Assembly: GCA_023105745.1 (NCBI GenBank)
Contig: JALGQZ010000014.1
Coordinates: forward strand, 6,638,888 to 6,702,887
From: Austropuccinia psidii
Lineage: Eukaryota > Basidiomycota > Pucciniomycetes > Pucciniales > Sphaerophragmiaceae
Direction of reading: 5' to 3'
Length of the DNA: 64,000 nucleotides
Positions 46,395 to 59,600 of this stretch are shown one piece after another (position 1 is the first letter of the stretch; every line of letters starts with the position of its first letter). A model generated the notes under the pieces. It was given only the letters and a program-made list of their open reading frames with translations, did not search any database and had not been told where the DNA came from. The position numbers were made by a program, and so were the translations under genes.

Positions 46395-49300
46395 CTGGCT
46401 AATTTTACCCCATTTTTTAACCCATATATACATTCCAAGAGATTTCCTCATTTCTTCTAATTCCTCATTTCCACTTTGTAAATTTGTCAATATTCAATGA
46501 CTTAAATGGAAAATACTATTTTTAATTTTATACTTAATATAATATTATTAATCAAATATCTCACTGATTACTTGGAATACCCACATATTTGAATTGAAAT
46601 TTTTTTCTAAAATAACAGCTTAAAAATTAATTAAAATTAATTCAGAAATCTCAACTTCAAAATATATGTACTGGTGGAAAATTCTACAGTTCAAGTTCTA
46701 AATACCAAATTTCTGTAAAAGAATACCCCAAGAGCATCTTATTCTCAATTTTATCAAGACATGCAAGTGCAATAGTTATTTCCAAATATTGCCTTATTTT
46801 TTTCTACAAAGTTAGGGAAACATGTGGTCAAATAGCCAATGACAAAGTATTAAAAGGCTATTTGAAAAATATCTTGTTGATTATTCACACCAAGGAGCAA
46901 ATAGTAAGGAAATTCCTTGAAAAATGTAAACATTGGGGTATTTTTCTAATTATTGGCAAAGTAAGTTTCAAATATATATTTAAAAACAATATGTTTTATT
47001 GATAATGATATTTGTACTTATGTTTTGAACTCTAATACAATTCGGAAGATTTCTTTTCAAAAATATGCCAATTTTATTCTAAGCTTGGCCCAGGCTCAAA
47101 AATCTACTTTTGGATGATAAGACATCAAAACTTGTCGCATTACACTTAAATGGACAAAAAATTAAGTATTTTTCATTTTTTATACCAAAATTGGTACTTG
47201 AAATTTGTAAAAAAAAGCAATAAAAAATTGAATAATTCAATATTCTCTTCAAAACAAGAGTTTCTTTTACTTTTTATAAATAGGGATGGAAAGAAAAAAT
47301 CTTTTTATTTTTATATCTCATGTGGTTGGAACTGATACCTAAATTCACAGAAAAAAGCATTGTTGACAATTTCTTAACTTCATTGAAGCAGCAGCCATGA
47401 GTAGTTGCTTGTCCTTATGTAAGATTGTTAAAAATCTTACATAAGAAAAGGTATTGGAAATATTTATCCAATAGCTTTGAAAAACTTATATTTAAAAATA
47501 TATTGCTGACTATCAGAGTAAAGGATAGCTTGTGATGGGGTAGCCACCTCTGATCAGTGGCTACTGCAATATAGTATGATTGCTGACAATCATCTACAAT
47601 CATACTCAGGTTTGACAGAGCCACATTCTCCATCCAACCAATCATTTTTTTTTGATTTTCTTAGCAAATGTAAAATCTCATAATTATTGAGATATGGAAA
47701 TTACTTCAAATCCAAAAAAACAATTACAATATATTTTATTTAAATAAAATCATAGAATTTTTTTAAAAAAAATAGAATATTTTGTTGGTTCATACTATTG
47801 GTTTACCAAATTGTTTTATCTCACAATACTTACACACAGATTATGTGACATGTAATTTCAGACATATCATATTTTTCATAGAAAACTGTAATTTAGAAAA
47901 ACTTATTGAATTTGTTTTTAATGAACAGGTTTCATGTTGTGATTAAACCTGTTTCATTTGAGTTTTGAGACTCAATTCACTGTAATGGGAAATGTCCTCA
48001 AACATGAATTAATGAAACAATTAAATCCAAAATTAAATGAAGCTCTGGAGTTTTTTGATAAAAATTGGAGTTTCTAATAATTAAATTGACCTGAATAAAG
48101 TATGAATTACTGGAAATTAACATAAAAATTTACTGTTTTATGTTCATTTTGTTTTAGTCCTTTGAGCCTCCTTATCAGACTTTGACTTTCTCCCCCTCAA
48201 AATTCAATTTCTATTTATTTTTTGCCATTCATTTTGGCAGTTATTTTGATATTTTTTAAGCCCAAATTTAACTCAGAGAGCCTTTGACCTTCATCAGGGC
48301 AGATCTTTCTGGTAAGCTTCTTATTCTCAATATTCCATCCTTTTAAATGGAGACTGATATTGACCAAATCAGAATCTGTTATAATACACCATCTTGAGAG
48401 TGCATGAAAATTACCCACTTGCAAGAAAAAGCATCAAACAGTTATTTATGAAACAAAGGAAGAATACCTTTCATAGCTCTAAATAGAAAAAAAATTGAAT
48501 ATCAAGTAAAAAAACTGGATATTGAAGCTTCTCAAATTAGTCTGAGAACTCCTGGAAAACCTATTCCTTATAATTCCAATCATAACCCTAATTTCCAATC
48601 AAAATGTTTTAAAACAGCTATCCAAAAACTAAAAGATACACATATTTTTTACTTGAAACAGATTTTTCCTTGAGGGGAAAAATCTCAACTGAAAAATATT
48701 TATCCAGAAGCTCTTCATCAGCAGTTCCAAGGCACAGGTTTGACTCTGAAGAATTGATTGGTGAGTATGATATTTTAAAAAACCAATATATTATTCTTTT
48801 CTGGACATTCTGCCTTTATCAGACAGCTTCTTAAAATTAAAATAAATTTCCCCATCCAAACTTTTACAGACCCACCTCTAATCCCACTCCTTCCATATCC
48901 ACAAGAAATGACCATACACAAGTCTGCTGAACCACCAAAATGAATCATAATTCCTTTTTGTGAATATCAGAAACAATTCAAGAGAAAAGTGTCTCCAAAA
49001 ATTATCTCATTATTCCTGATTCTTGTCCTTGTGAAATCCCATTACTTACCCAACTCTTTATGAATATACTTTTCAGTACAATAATTGGTACCTCATTGGG
49101 AATCAACAACATCCAATAAGTAAATACAAACCCCAAAACATCTACTATTAGCTTACCACTTGTACCTTTCAATAATACTGAAGCATTATTTCCAAATGGC
49201 TCTTCCAATTTAGCCCATCAGCATTCACCCACCCTAACAATTTCTTTGGCTTCTGATTTTGAAAATAATCCACAGATCTCTCAAAAATAGTCAGTTACTT

Positions 49301-52300
49301 TGCCCCAGTTTATTCATGTTCCAGCTAGTGCTCCACAACAAGAATATCTAAATCACTCTAGCCTACTCAAAGTATATTCTCCCAAAGCCAAAGGTGCGCC
49401 TTTTGAATTCCCATAAAATATTTTACCAGATCCCCAATGTCCTCCTGAAATTGTGTAATAATTCTTTTGAAGTAAAAGCTGATCATACTAGCCATAATTC
49501 TTGAACAGAACCAGTTATGAAGACTCTTTCTGAGGGTCCCATGAAAAGGATTTTACAATTTCAAATTTAAATTACGGGAAATGAAAATTATAAAAATGCA
49601 CTTTGAAATATTCTTTTCATTGTAAAACACCTCCAAAAATCCTTTGAGTATAAGGTTCCCACTGTCCTTGTGATTGTAAACCCCTCAAAACAGATATTGA
49701 GACTATTTTGATGAGGGTAAAAAATGGTTAGTTAATCATCAAATTACTTAAATTTGAGATCAGGCAATATTCTTTCTGATTATACTTAGTATTATTTTTC
49801 TGGTGATCAAATAATAGACCACAGCCTCATCAATCAATCCCAAAAAATTGAAGCAACTTCAAGGTCTGATATAAGTGATGTAATTCAATAAAGACTAGAG
49901 CCTCTTCACATACCTGTAAATACTTGCTAGCCAAGACTTTAAGGGTTTGTCCAAGATATTTCCATTTTTGTTGGAAACCAGTAGCTCCACAATACCTCTG
50001 ACGTCTTGGGAAATATGGATCCTACTTACAAAATGGCCTTCATCAGGGTTCAAATTATTTTCCAATGTCTTCATGATGGCACATCTGTAACCCAAAATAT
50101 TCCTGAAAACAAAAGGCAAAAGCCAAGGAAAAACAAATTTATTACAAATATAGATCATACCAAGTTGTCATAGCAATAGTACATGACTAAATAAGTGCAG
50201 CAATGGCTGGTATTCTGTCCATTGCATATGATTCCAAAGATGGACTTCTACCAAAGGATATTCACACTTTAAAGAGGGCTTATTTTCAAATGCACAAGAT
50301 GATTTCAGAACTCTCAAACATCCCTCTTATTGGTCCAGCTTCAATGCTTATATGCTAAACTGATAACAATAAGTACCCAATTTGTAAATATTTGGTGGTA
50401 CTTTAAATTGGAAGAGAGCTCATTGAATTTAATCTTAAGACTCAATCTCAAGCAAACAATGGCATAATTTTGGTTAATTTAGAGTTCATTTTTTGAAAAC
50501 ACTTGGCAAAATGGAATTTTATGGTCACTCAAGAAAGATCAATTGGGAAATTTATCTTGATATCTACCATACAAAATTTTCTTTTAGTAGAGTAAGAGAT
50601 GTCTTGATTGAGGATTTGAAGTTAGTAAGTGATTTCAAACAAGAGAAAGGTCCATTTGTGAGCTCAATGCACACATTACTAGGAAGAATATCAAGGGTTA
50701 GTCTCAAATACTTTTAATCTCTCCTCTCTAGCTCTCAAAAAAAGTTATATTATGTATAAAATTGTGTTATTATCTTGATATAGGGTTATTTTGAGTTGTA
50801 TTTTGAATAAAATGTTCTTCTTTTTATAATAAAAATTCATTCTGAAACATGAAATGATTAAAAAGGGCTAAATACTTTATTCTTTCAAATATCACAAAGC
50901 TTATTAAAAAAGAACTACTAAGAGCCTTCCAAAGATTTTATGTAATAAGAAGGTCCAAATAGAATACTTTATTCACAGATATTTTCTCACTCTCATAGTG
51001 AATCAATAGCTAATAGAATTTGGAACTAATTTTCCATAATAAGAAGATTACAATAAAAAAACTACAATTAATATATGAAGTTCTCTAAGCCCTTCACTCA
51101 ACAATCATTTCCAAATTTTCCTTTTCTACTTTTAAACATTGGACATATAATGGTACATCATACTAACTTTCCCACCTATACTAGAAAAATAAAGAAAGAA
51201 GTTTCAAAGTACCTTTCAAGATAAAATGATTAAATATTTCTGTTCCCAAGGTCCTTCATTAAAATGGTACTTTGAAGTGCCCCTCATGGATCTCCATTAC
51301 CATAACCAACTTCAGAGAAACCTATTTTAAATTTCATTTGGCCAACTACTGAAGAACAAATTTCAAATGAATCTGTCTTTTATATAAAAACTTCAGATAC
51401 AAACCATCTTTCAGGAAGAAGGGGAATTTCAGTTATTCACAAAGATAAATGTACTTCTGAGCTCTCAAATATGGAATTCAAATATTTTCCTTTGAAATTG
51501 ACATTAAAATCATAGAATCATATGACAATGAGTTATTGCAGAGCACTGGCTTCATGCATTTGATATAGGATCTTTCAAAAATTATGCACTTGATCATTCA
51601 TGTTTTGACATGAAAGAGCTATGGGAATTTTTGAAAGATCAATGAGAGGACCAAAAGAAACTTTTATGAAGCCAAAGATACCATGGAAGACAAAGGAAAA
51701 GAATCATTTAAGGTCACACTCATCTCATTCTTTAATAGGAATAAGAATAATAAAATTATGGCTGATAAAAGCATCTAAAGGTTATTTGAACATAGAGTCT
51801 TCACATCAAAAATGTATATTGGAAAAACAAATTAACTCAAAAATTATTCCCTCTGCTGACTTTTTCTTTGAGGCTGAAGAAGATAATGAGGGAAATTATT
51901 ATTCAGAAATACTTAGAAGGAGGACTGAGAGATTCAATATTTATTTAAATAACTTGGATTCCCATTACTTAAGATAACTATCTGAAGGTCAGAATAAAAA
52001 CAAGACTCAAAGAATCATTTTATGAAACCAAATAAATGTCACAAACCCAACAGAAATTCATGCATGGCAATAATTTCCATGAACCTTCTATATAGATTCT
52101 TATCAAAAGTAGATTTCCAATAATTGAAAAATATTTATGAGCTTTCAGCCACCATGGTATGATATTTATTCCAAAGCTTTAGATCTTACTCCTGATACCT
52201 ACTTGGACCTTGAAAGTATCTCTAGTAAGTAATAATCAAGAAAAATAACCCATTTCCTCCTACCTCAGATGTTGCCTATCATAAATATGGTTCTAATTGG

Positions 52301-52610
52301 AAAATCACATATCAGCCTGGACAATAATGAATATATTATGGGATTTATGCTCTCACATCATTTATGAGAAAGTATGTTGTAATAATGGAATGTTTTTCCA
52401 TTGAATACCAAATAAATTCATTTACTTCCACATTGAAGAGAAACAGGAGATTTCATCTTTTGATTTTGGGCTTATTATAACCAAAAAGCCAACTTGCTCC
52501 CAGCTAAGTAGCAAATCACATCTCCTTTTTAAATTGAAAATATTCTTTATTTGATTTTGAACTGACTGAAAAAACATGTATCACTGAAATTGAATTTGAA
52601 CAAGTTATAT
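46395..52610. repeat. Right arm of the ~14.8 kb inverted repeat
   Basis: Reverse complement of 37820-44035, with pairings listed there. The outer boundary is at about 52,610, where 'acttgttcaaatt' pairs with 37,828-37,840; beyond it the two flanks are unrelated. The inner boundary is at about 46,395 ('cccatatata' pairs with 44,020-44,030). Confidence 0.85.
46690..52235 (+). pseudogene. Unidentified multi-exon coding locus, right copy
   Basis: Plus-strand segments matching the left arm: CGQIANDKVLKGYLKNILLI (46827-46886) with EQIVRKFLEKCKHWG; LTFIRADLSGKLLILNIPS (48286-48342); PLVPFNNTEALFPNGSSN (about 49160); AMAGILSIAYDSKDGLPKD (50200-50256) with HTLKRAYFQMHKMISELSN; a 74-codon frame at 50493-50717 containing DFKQEKGPFVSSMHTLLGRI; a 118-codon frame at 51621-51977 containing GIFERSMRGPKETFM and the acidic ADFFFEAEEDNEGN; and KALDLTPDTYLDLESIS followed by gtaagtaa (52175-52232). 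Some stops fall at different places in the two arms. The locus reads outward from the centre. Function unknown. Confidence 0.45.
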
Positions 52611-52789
52611 TAATAATTTTAATAACAGTTAATTAAATATTGATAAGAGATATAATTTTTTCTTTAAAATGATAAAGAGGAAATTTTAATAGATCATTTG
52701 AAATGGGTTAAGGAACTAGGAGGTAGGAGGGTGAGCTAGAATGTGAAAGATGTTTTGTGCAAAAAAATGAATAATTTGTTTTTAATTAC

Positions 52790-53300
52790 TGTTGATTAAC
52801 AGTAATAGACACCAAAACCCCCTACTGTGTACCACTGTTTATAAAAAGTAATTAAAAAACAATTCTTTGGTTTTTTGGACAAAGAATAAAAGTAATTAAT
52901 TAACTTTTCTTAATATTATTAATTAAACACATTACAGAGACCAAGAAACCCCCCAATACTTTTTTAAGCAGTGGGGGGGGCTTGGATTGAGTACCAGAAA
53001 GGCTACAGCAAAGCCAAGTGATGACTGGGGGACCACAGTATTTTTTCTAATGGAGAGTCCCTGGTCATCATGGGACCTTTTGTCTTGCTTTAAGGTTTTG
53101 TCTCCTCACTCTAGGACCCCCCACTACTGAGGACAGAAACAGGGGATTTTTCTGGGGCTCTGTATTAATTTTTATCAAAATCAATACCAAAAAGCAATTA
53201 AAGAATTTTTTTGATATTATTAATGAAATAAAATAAAGAGCCCAACCCCCCCTTCTTACAACAGAAGTGGGGCTCCTAGAGCTAGAATGTCATCTTGTCT
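52790..53300. repeat. Degenerate repeat with C/G runs in AT-rich DNA
   Basis: Two blocks (about 52850-53000 and 53190-53285) share the order 'aattaaa...tattattaat', then 'aga...ccaa', then a run of C, then a run of G ('gtggggggggct', 'gtggggctcc'). Between them is a GC-richer 150 bp stretch. No coding frame. Confidence 0.4.
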
Positions 53301-53647
53301 AGAAAAATTGAGGGTCCCATGATAGCTATGTGTAATTTTATTGAAATTTTGCTTTGTTATATTAAACCAATAATGGGTCTAAAAAAATAATCACTGTGGT
53401 TTTTCACAGTGCGAGGTATTTTAATTTACTTACAAGGCATGACAAAAAAATGGAGTTATTTTTGTTAATTATTTGTAACCCTGCAGATTATTTGATGCAT
53501 ATACATAATTTCTCTGTAATATTTCTATAATTTCTTTTAATGTCTTTTGGTGGTAGAACTATGTAATGCCTTTTGGTTTGATTTTCTTTGGACAATTGCT
53601 GAAAAAAATTAGAGAATCTTGGCCACTGAAATTAATAAGAATTGTGT

Positions 53648-53923
53648 TTATATATATCTTCTATTTACAATTAATCTACAATGATACTGTAGGAACTCCC
53701 CTTTTGTAGGATTAAGCTGAGGCAGTACCTGGGGGAAAATCACAGGTAACCAGTCTTGAATTTGTAATAACTCCTGTAACCAAGGTTGGCGAGGGTGTAT
53801 TTCCTGCCCCTCCCAAAATGCTGCAAAACATCTTCCTTGGAGGTCACAAACCAAAATAAAAGAATTTAGAGGCTTTAAAAATTCAGAATAAAAATCTAGC
53901 AGTCTCAGATTGGACCTATTCAA
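53648..53923 (-). other. Unassigned 91-codon open frame
   Basis: Minus frame starting MNRSNLRLLDFYSEF, with a varied amino acid mix (several Trp, Pro, Gln; QPWLQELLQIQDWLPVIF) unlike the Asn/Ile/Lys-rich translations of surrounding AT-rich DNA. It suggests a former exon. No family recognised, no neighbours to support it. Confidence 0.3.
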
Positions 53924-56260
53924 TATATAATAAGAAATTAAATGTCAGAAATTTGGTTAATTTTGAGGTTTTAATAAAATACTTGTCTGTATAATTTTTA
54001 TTTTTGATTAAATTGAGGTTAATGGTTTCCACTGGGTGATATAGTTTTGGCAATATGGTCCCTTTGGGACTTTCTGAAAAATTTGTCAAGTTGTCATAAG
54101 GTTAATTTTGTTGAGATAAAGTGATAATAGAGTAAGATAGTTTTTTTAAGGGTTAAATATCTTTTAAGTCTTCAATAATAAGATAACATACCATTTTTTT
54201 GAACTTAAAAAGACAAGATTCCTTCATATTGGATATTTAAAGGGGTAAGTTAGTTCAAAGTATTGATAAATAGTCCTATTGGTTACTAGATAAAATATCT
54301 TTAATATAGCAGTACCCCCAATCTTAGATATTGGGTTAATTTATTTTTTTAATAGTAAGATTCCATTGAGATTAGCTCCTGGGAAATCCTCAACACTATA
54401 CTTCCACTGAGCTTAGCCACTGGGAAAGTAAACTCACTTCAATATACTGGACTACCTCCCAGGTGAGGTATGAATTATTTCTGTGCTTGTAGTATCTAGA
54501 TTAATAGAGGGGATTTTTAAATTTGGGGGGAGCAAGCTCCTCCATTTACACCTTTTGGGATTCCACTGGGCACTCCATGGGAGCTGTCTTTTTTCACTTC
54601 AATTCCTCTTGATTCCATCATGTGACTTTGTTTGTGATGAGGAACTTTATTGAATTTATGAGGTCCTTTAAGGCTTAGTGATAAATTTTCTTATGCACAG
54701 CCTCCATTTATCACACAACTCTTTTTTGGTGAGCTGGTTACAATATGATCTTCCTGTAGTTTCTATGCATGCATGAGGCAATTTTTTTGCTGGGTATTTG
54801 TCTTCCCCAAAACCTCTTTTTCTGTCACATGATATGCTGTTGGTGGGGGAAGTATCACATGATTACTTTGGAGTTTCCTTGCATATTTTAAAGTTTAGGT
54901 TTGGTGGAAGAGGCTGTGCTTCTTCTTCTTGAACTGTACATTTAAGTCAGGTGAGGCTTTCTAAAGGGGTTTTTTTCCTTCTATTCTCAGGATGGTTTCT
55001 TTTTCTAGCTTGGCACATGCTGTGCTTAGTAATATAGTGTATCTCTTTCCATATCCTAATGGGGCTGTGTCATCATGCAGGTTTTTTGGATTTTCAGTTA
55101 ATGAACTGGGGAATTACGTGGGACTTAGGGCTCAGATGAAATTTTCTTACATGATTTAATGTATTTTAATCTATGAATACAGTGCTAGGATGTGTCATTT
55201 TATTGAGTGGTGGTATTGTGTATATGTTTATGTACCTTTAGTTTAGCTGGAATGAGGGTCTTCTTCAGGAGTTCCAGTGGCTTTAGGATTTTTTCATATT
55301 TATTACAGGTGATTATTCAAATTAAGCATATAAATTGAGGATTTAAGGAGGTTTTTTTCTGTACTTCTGGATATTCTTATGATTTTTTGGGTGATTGCTG
55401 AGATTTTGCTATTTGTTTTAAGGGTTGAGGGTTTTTTATGGAGTTAAATTGGAGATAATATTACTGAGATATTATTCTATTGACACTGTGATTATTCTTG
55501 TAAATAAGTAATTGTAAGTAATATACTAGTAATTATCTGATTTTAGAGCTTTTGTTCACTTTCTGTGAATCTTAAAAGGTCATATTGTGAGTTAGGCTTA
55601 AATTTTTTATCAGAGTATGTTGTAGTTATAAATTTCCTTCATAGTTCCTTGAAATTCTTGGATATTCTGATATTTTCTGAAATATTCTCAAATATTCCTC
55701 AAACTTCTATAAAATTACTTTACAGCCATACCTTAAATTTTGATAATTTTGCCACTGTTGCTGGAACCCATGAAACTAAGAGAGAGGGCCTTTCATTCTA
55801 GATCTGGAATTTCTGCTACATGAAGACATCTCCCATTTTTACTACTTCCTCTCATAATCTTCTAATCTAATGTTCCTTCAGAGGCGGCTTAAAGTGTGAT
55901 CAAGGGTAATTTTTGATGTAGATTCCATTTATGAAACATAAATTCCTGTTTTTATTGATGGTTCTGTTAGTACTCTTAGATTTTCTTTGAAAAAATTTCT
56001 TTTTATGTCCTTTGATGAGTTTTATTTGTGGTTATGACATTATATCAATGTAACTAAATGAGATGTAAATTTTGTCTTTTATTATTGAATTGTTTTATTA
56101 TATAGGATTTTGACCCTGATCTTGGAATCAGAGATAAAGGATGAGTTTTAATCAGGCCAAAAATCATATGGAATACCAAAATACTCATTCCTGTCAAATC
56201 ATGCACATTTCTTTTATCTATTTTTAGTATTCCTTCAACATCACACATTACAGAGATTTC
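53924..56260. other. Intergenic, nothing supported
   Basis: Moderately AT-rich, with short frames only (for example 55565-55801, 78 codons, no motif). Confidence 0.4.
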
Positions 56261-56299
56261 CATTACTTAATCTATGACTACACACTCATATTGTTCTGG

Positions 56300-59200
56300 C
56301 TGACTCCCAAAGCCAAATTCATCTATGAATATAGTTGTGGTTGATGACACCTACCCAAAGAAAATGGCAAAGATATTACATCAGCAGGAGGCTATTTACT
56401 CTACATTGAGCACCTTGGAATATCAAAATTAGAGGAAATCACAACTAATGACAGAATTGAAACAGCAAATGGAGGGAAAAAATTCTCTCATTGGTGAGCT
56501 CAAGGCCAAATACATAGTAGAATTAGATTAACTGAATGCTATGCTTGTAAAGCTTCAAAAGGATTATCCCAATAAATACTTTGGTGAGTGTGTTGAATTT
56601 ACATTTTACTATCAGACATTAATTCAATATCTGAAGTTATTTTTATAAAATTAATTACTGATATTTGCTCAAATTTGTCCATATCTTCAATATCTAATCA
56701 TAGTTTTTGATAAAATCTTCTTTCCTTAAAATAAGTTCTTGTTCTTTTTCCCCTCTTGATATATGTTTCTACTCCACATCCCAAAGCACTTATTGCTCAA
56801 TATTTTTCTTTTCCAAAACTTTTCTATTTGATGTGAATTGATTTTTAGTGACTACAGAGCTGTGAGAGCTATGAAATAAATTGGGCTTTTATTTTCTGTT
56901 GGCATAAATACATATTAAATACAGTGCCTTCCCACCAAGTCTCATAAATATATATAGCCCTAATTCCCAGAATCCTATCCCCAAATGCTCACAATATCTG
57001 GATATAATACATGAAATATACAGTGGATTTCCATCAAGAATGACAGTTACAGCAAAATTGTTATAATTCCCAGATTGCTACAACCACCATTGTTTAAGAC
57101 CAATCCTGCCATGTTGGGCCAAAACCTAGTTTTCTATATAACTTCCAATTTTTAATCTCCATTCATGATTCAAATACATTTTCAAACAAAGTTTCTTGTA
57201 TCCCAGCCATAAAGATCAAAATTTCTTTGCCTTTCTTTCTGAGAATTATCCTCCTTGCCACTATTATATCCAATTCCACCTAAATTCAGGTGTCTTCTAC
57301 TCTCGAAAGCTTTAGTTATGCATAACCCATCATTACCCATATTCATTGGGCTAATTAAAGCACCATTGATACCTTATGGTTCACTGGTTGATCTCAATTT
57401 TAATAAATCACTCACCTCATGGACAATCCTATGGCACAATAATCATGATATTTTGGTTTAAATTTCACATGAACCCCAGAGGCCGGGAACCATTCTGGTT
57501 GATTTATCTACCAATTTAGCACCCCTTATTGGGAGGTCCCATAAATTTAGCAAATTTGGTCCTGGTAATCAAATGTTGCATCAAATAAAGACAAAGTCAT
57601 TTTTATTGGAGGGGTCCTCTATTACAAAGGAAACTTCTTTTGGGCTTTTATGTTCTTTGCACATTCATCAAATCTTATTTGGCTCATGGAAGAAATGAAA
57701 AAATTAGTCAAGATTGATTCCCCCTAATATTATATCCAATCCACCCATCTTAGTTTCTCCTTATTTCAAATTCCAGTAAATGATCAATATCCCATATCTT
57801 TTTCTCATCAATGCTCAAGTAAGTAAAAATATACTCTTCTCAAAATTTACAGTGCCAATGACTTGCTACCTAGAGAGCCTCCTCTCTCAATAGTCACTAA
57901 AAGATTACTTCCCCACCAGAATATTGGCCTGAAATTCATATGTGATCATGAGGATCCCAAAGTAACATTTGGAAACCAACACATCTTTTATCACCACAGT
58001 TTTCCAAACAAATTAATACACAGAGTGTAATTAATCAATTAGAGGAGAATTATGCTATGGATCCACTTGGGTTTCTCCTTGCAGATGAAATGTTATTAGA
58101 AAAGACCCTCTGGGTTATCTTCTTCATTGGAATTACCAAAAAATCAAAACCCAGACAACCAAACACACATAACCCTCATAAAATGGTCCCTGCTTTTTTA
58201 ACAATTGGAACAATCAACTTTTAAAGCATACAAATCCTGGAACACTAAGATGGCTAATCTACAATGGGAAAAATCAAAACCACTTGATTTCCAAGGAATA
58301 TACACATAATGAAATCATCATTACTACTCACAGTCTCATTAACCATGAATTTAACTCTCCGAGATCATCCCAAAAAACCTTCAATTTATGATTACAAGTG
58401 GTACTGTGTAATTCTGGATGAGGCTCAGTAGGTTTATGTAATCTGTTTGAGTGATGTGTATTACTCTCCATATTCACTAGGATTTTGCAACTTCATGGCC
58501 TTATAAAATACCCAAATTCCTCTGCCCATCACACCATTAGTGATATCAAATAAAAGCTTTGTATTTGTCTCACTGTAGCAACAATCCATCATTCCATTCA
58601 AGATTATCTTGCTTTAATAGCATTTATTACCCAAGAAACAAAACTGGGAACCATACATTTCAAGGGATCTGTCAAGAGGCAATGAAGATCCACTTCATTG
58701 GGCTTTGAGGCACCCTGTATTGAATAGAGACAAGAGTTCACATCTACTTTAACTCCCACCTATCTCACATGAATACATTTCTATTCCTTTAAGCAAATAA
58801 ATGAAGGAGGTATTCTCAAAGCTTGATGAAGATTTTACTCCAACCAAAACTAAGGCACCAGGTGATTTTTTCTGAAGTTTTAACCAGATCAGGATATGTT
58901 ACAATTACTAAATTATGATCTATAAAATCAGTTATTTGGGTCATGGAAAAAAATGAAATCTTGGCAAGTGAAGATCAAGAATTGAGACCCACCACATATC
59001 TTAAATACATTGAGGTTGGCACATGTATTAATATTAGTAAAATTAAACACCTTATAGAATCCTTCATTGAAAGACATAATGTGTCAAACATGCATCCAAA
59101 AGATATTTTCTTCTTATAATGGACTCAGATCTCAGACTTGTGAGTTATTCATCCATCATCTGCTAGCAATATTTGTACCTTACGTACTGATTCTACTCAT

Positions 59201-59600
59201 ACAGAATTGGGATATTTTTTCTCGACTGTTCAATTGAATAAACCCCTCTAGATGGAAATATAACATTTAAAAAATAAACTAAATCACTATAATTATTTAC
59301 CAAAAATTCAAAATTTGAGCTTTTAATAGCATCAAATTCAGCTTCTGGCATGAGACTTAACATAAAGTGTGCCTGTGCGGTTTATCTAATGGTGAGCTTC
59401 ACCATTTGTTAGATTGGTATTTTATATTATTGCAGGATCCCAACTGGAATTTTTCTGTAGAGAATCAGGCTGTAAATTCCCTACATGACCACGGACAACA
59501 AAACCCAGCTGATGTAATAAATTAAATCACCCCAAGCTCAGTTGAAGTCAATATGAATAAAGTTTGTTTTCTCAAATTTTAACCAAACAAAATTAATGAC
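56300..59600 (+). pseudogene. Unidentified multi-exon gene remnant
   Basis: Plus-strand pieces with coding-like composition and splice-like borders. A coiled-coil segment (about 56372-56583: MAKILHQQEAIYSTLSTLEY, then MTELKQQMEGKNSLIGELKA) ends at a gtgagtg donor. 57255-57695 is one frame with a single TAA (57459), containing GTILVDLSTNLAPLIGR and HKFSKFGPGNQM. After an acceptor 'tttacag' (57851), 57853-58029 reads LSIVTKRLLPHQNIGLKFIC then FGNQHIFYHHSFPNKLI. 58010-58222 reads INQLEENYAMDPLGFLLADE. 58880-59115 reads QELRPTTYLKYIEVGTCINI. After 'ttattgcag' (59436) comes DPNWNFSVENQAVNS. Stops and shifts show it is dead. Family unknown. Confidence 0.45.

Noticed and set aside
37820..52610. Polinton/Maverick or virus-derived element as an explanation for the long inverted repeat
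   Set aside because: No protein-primed DNA polymerase, packaging ATPase, capsid or retroviral-type integrase motif was seen in arms or spacer, and 6 kb arms are far longer than usual Polinton termini.
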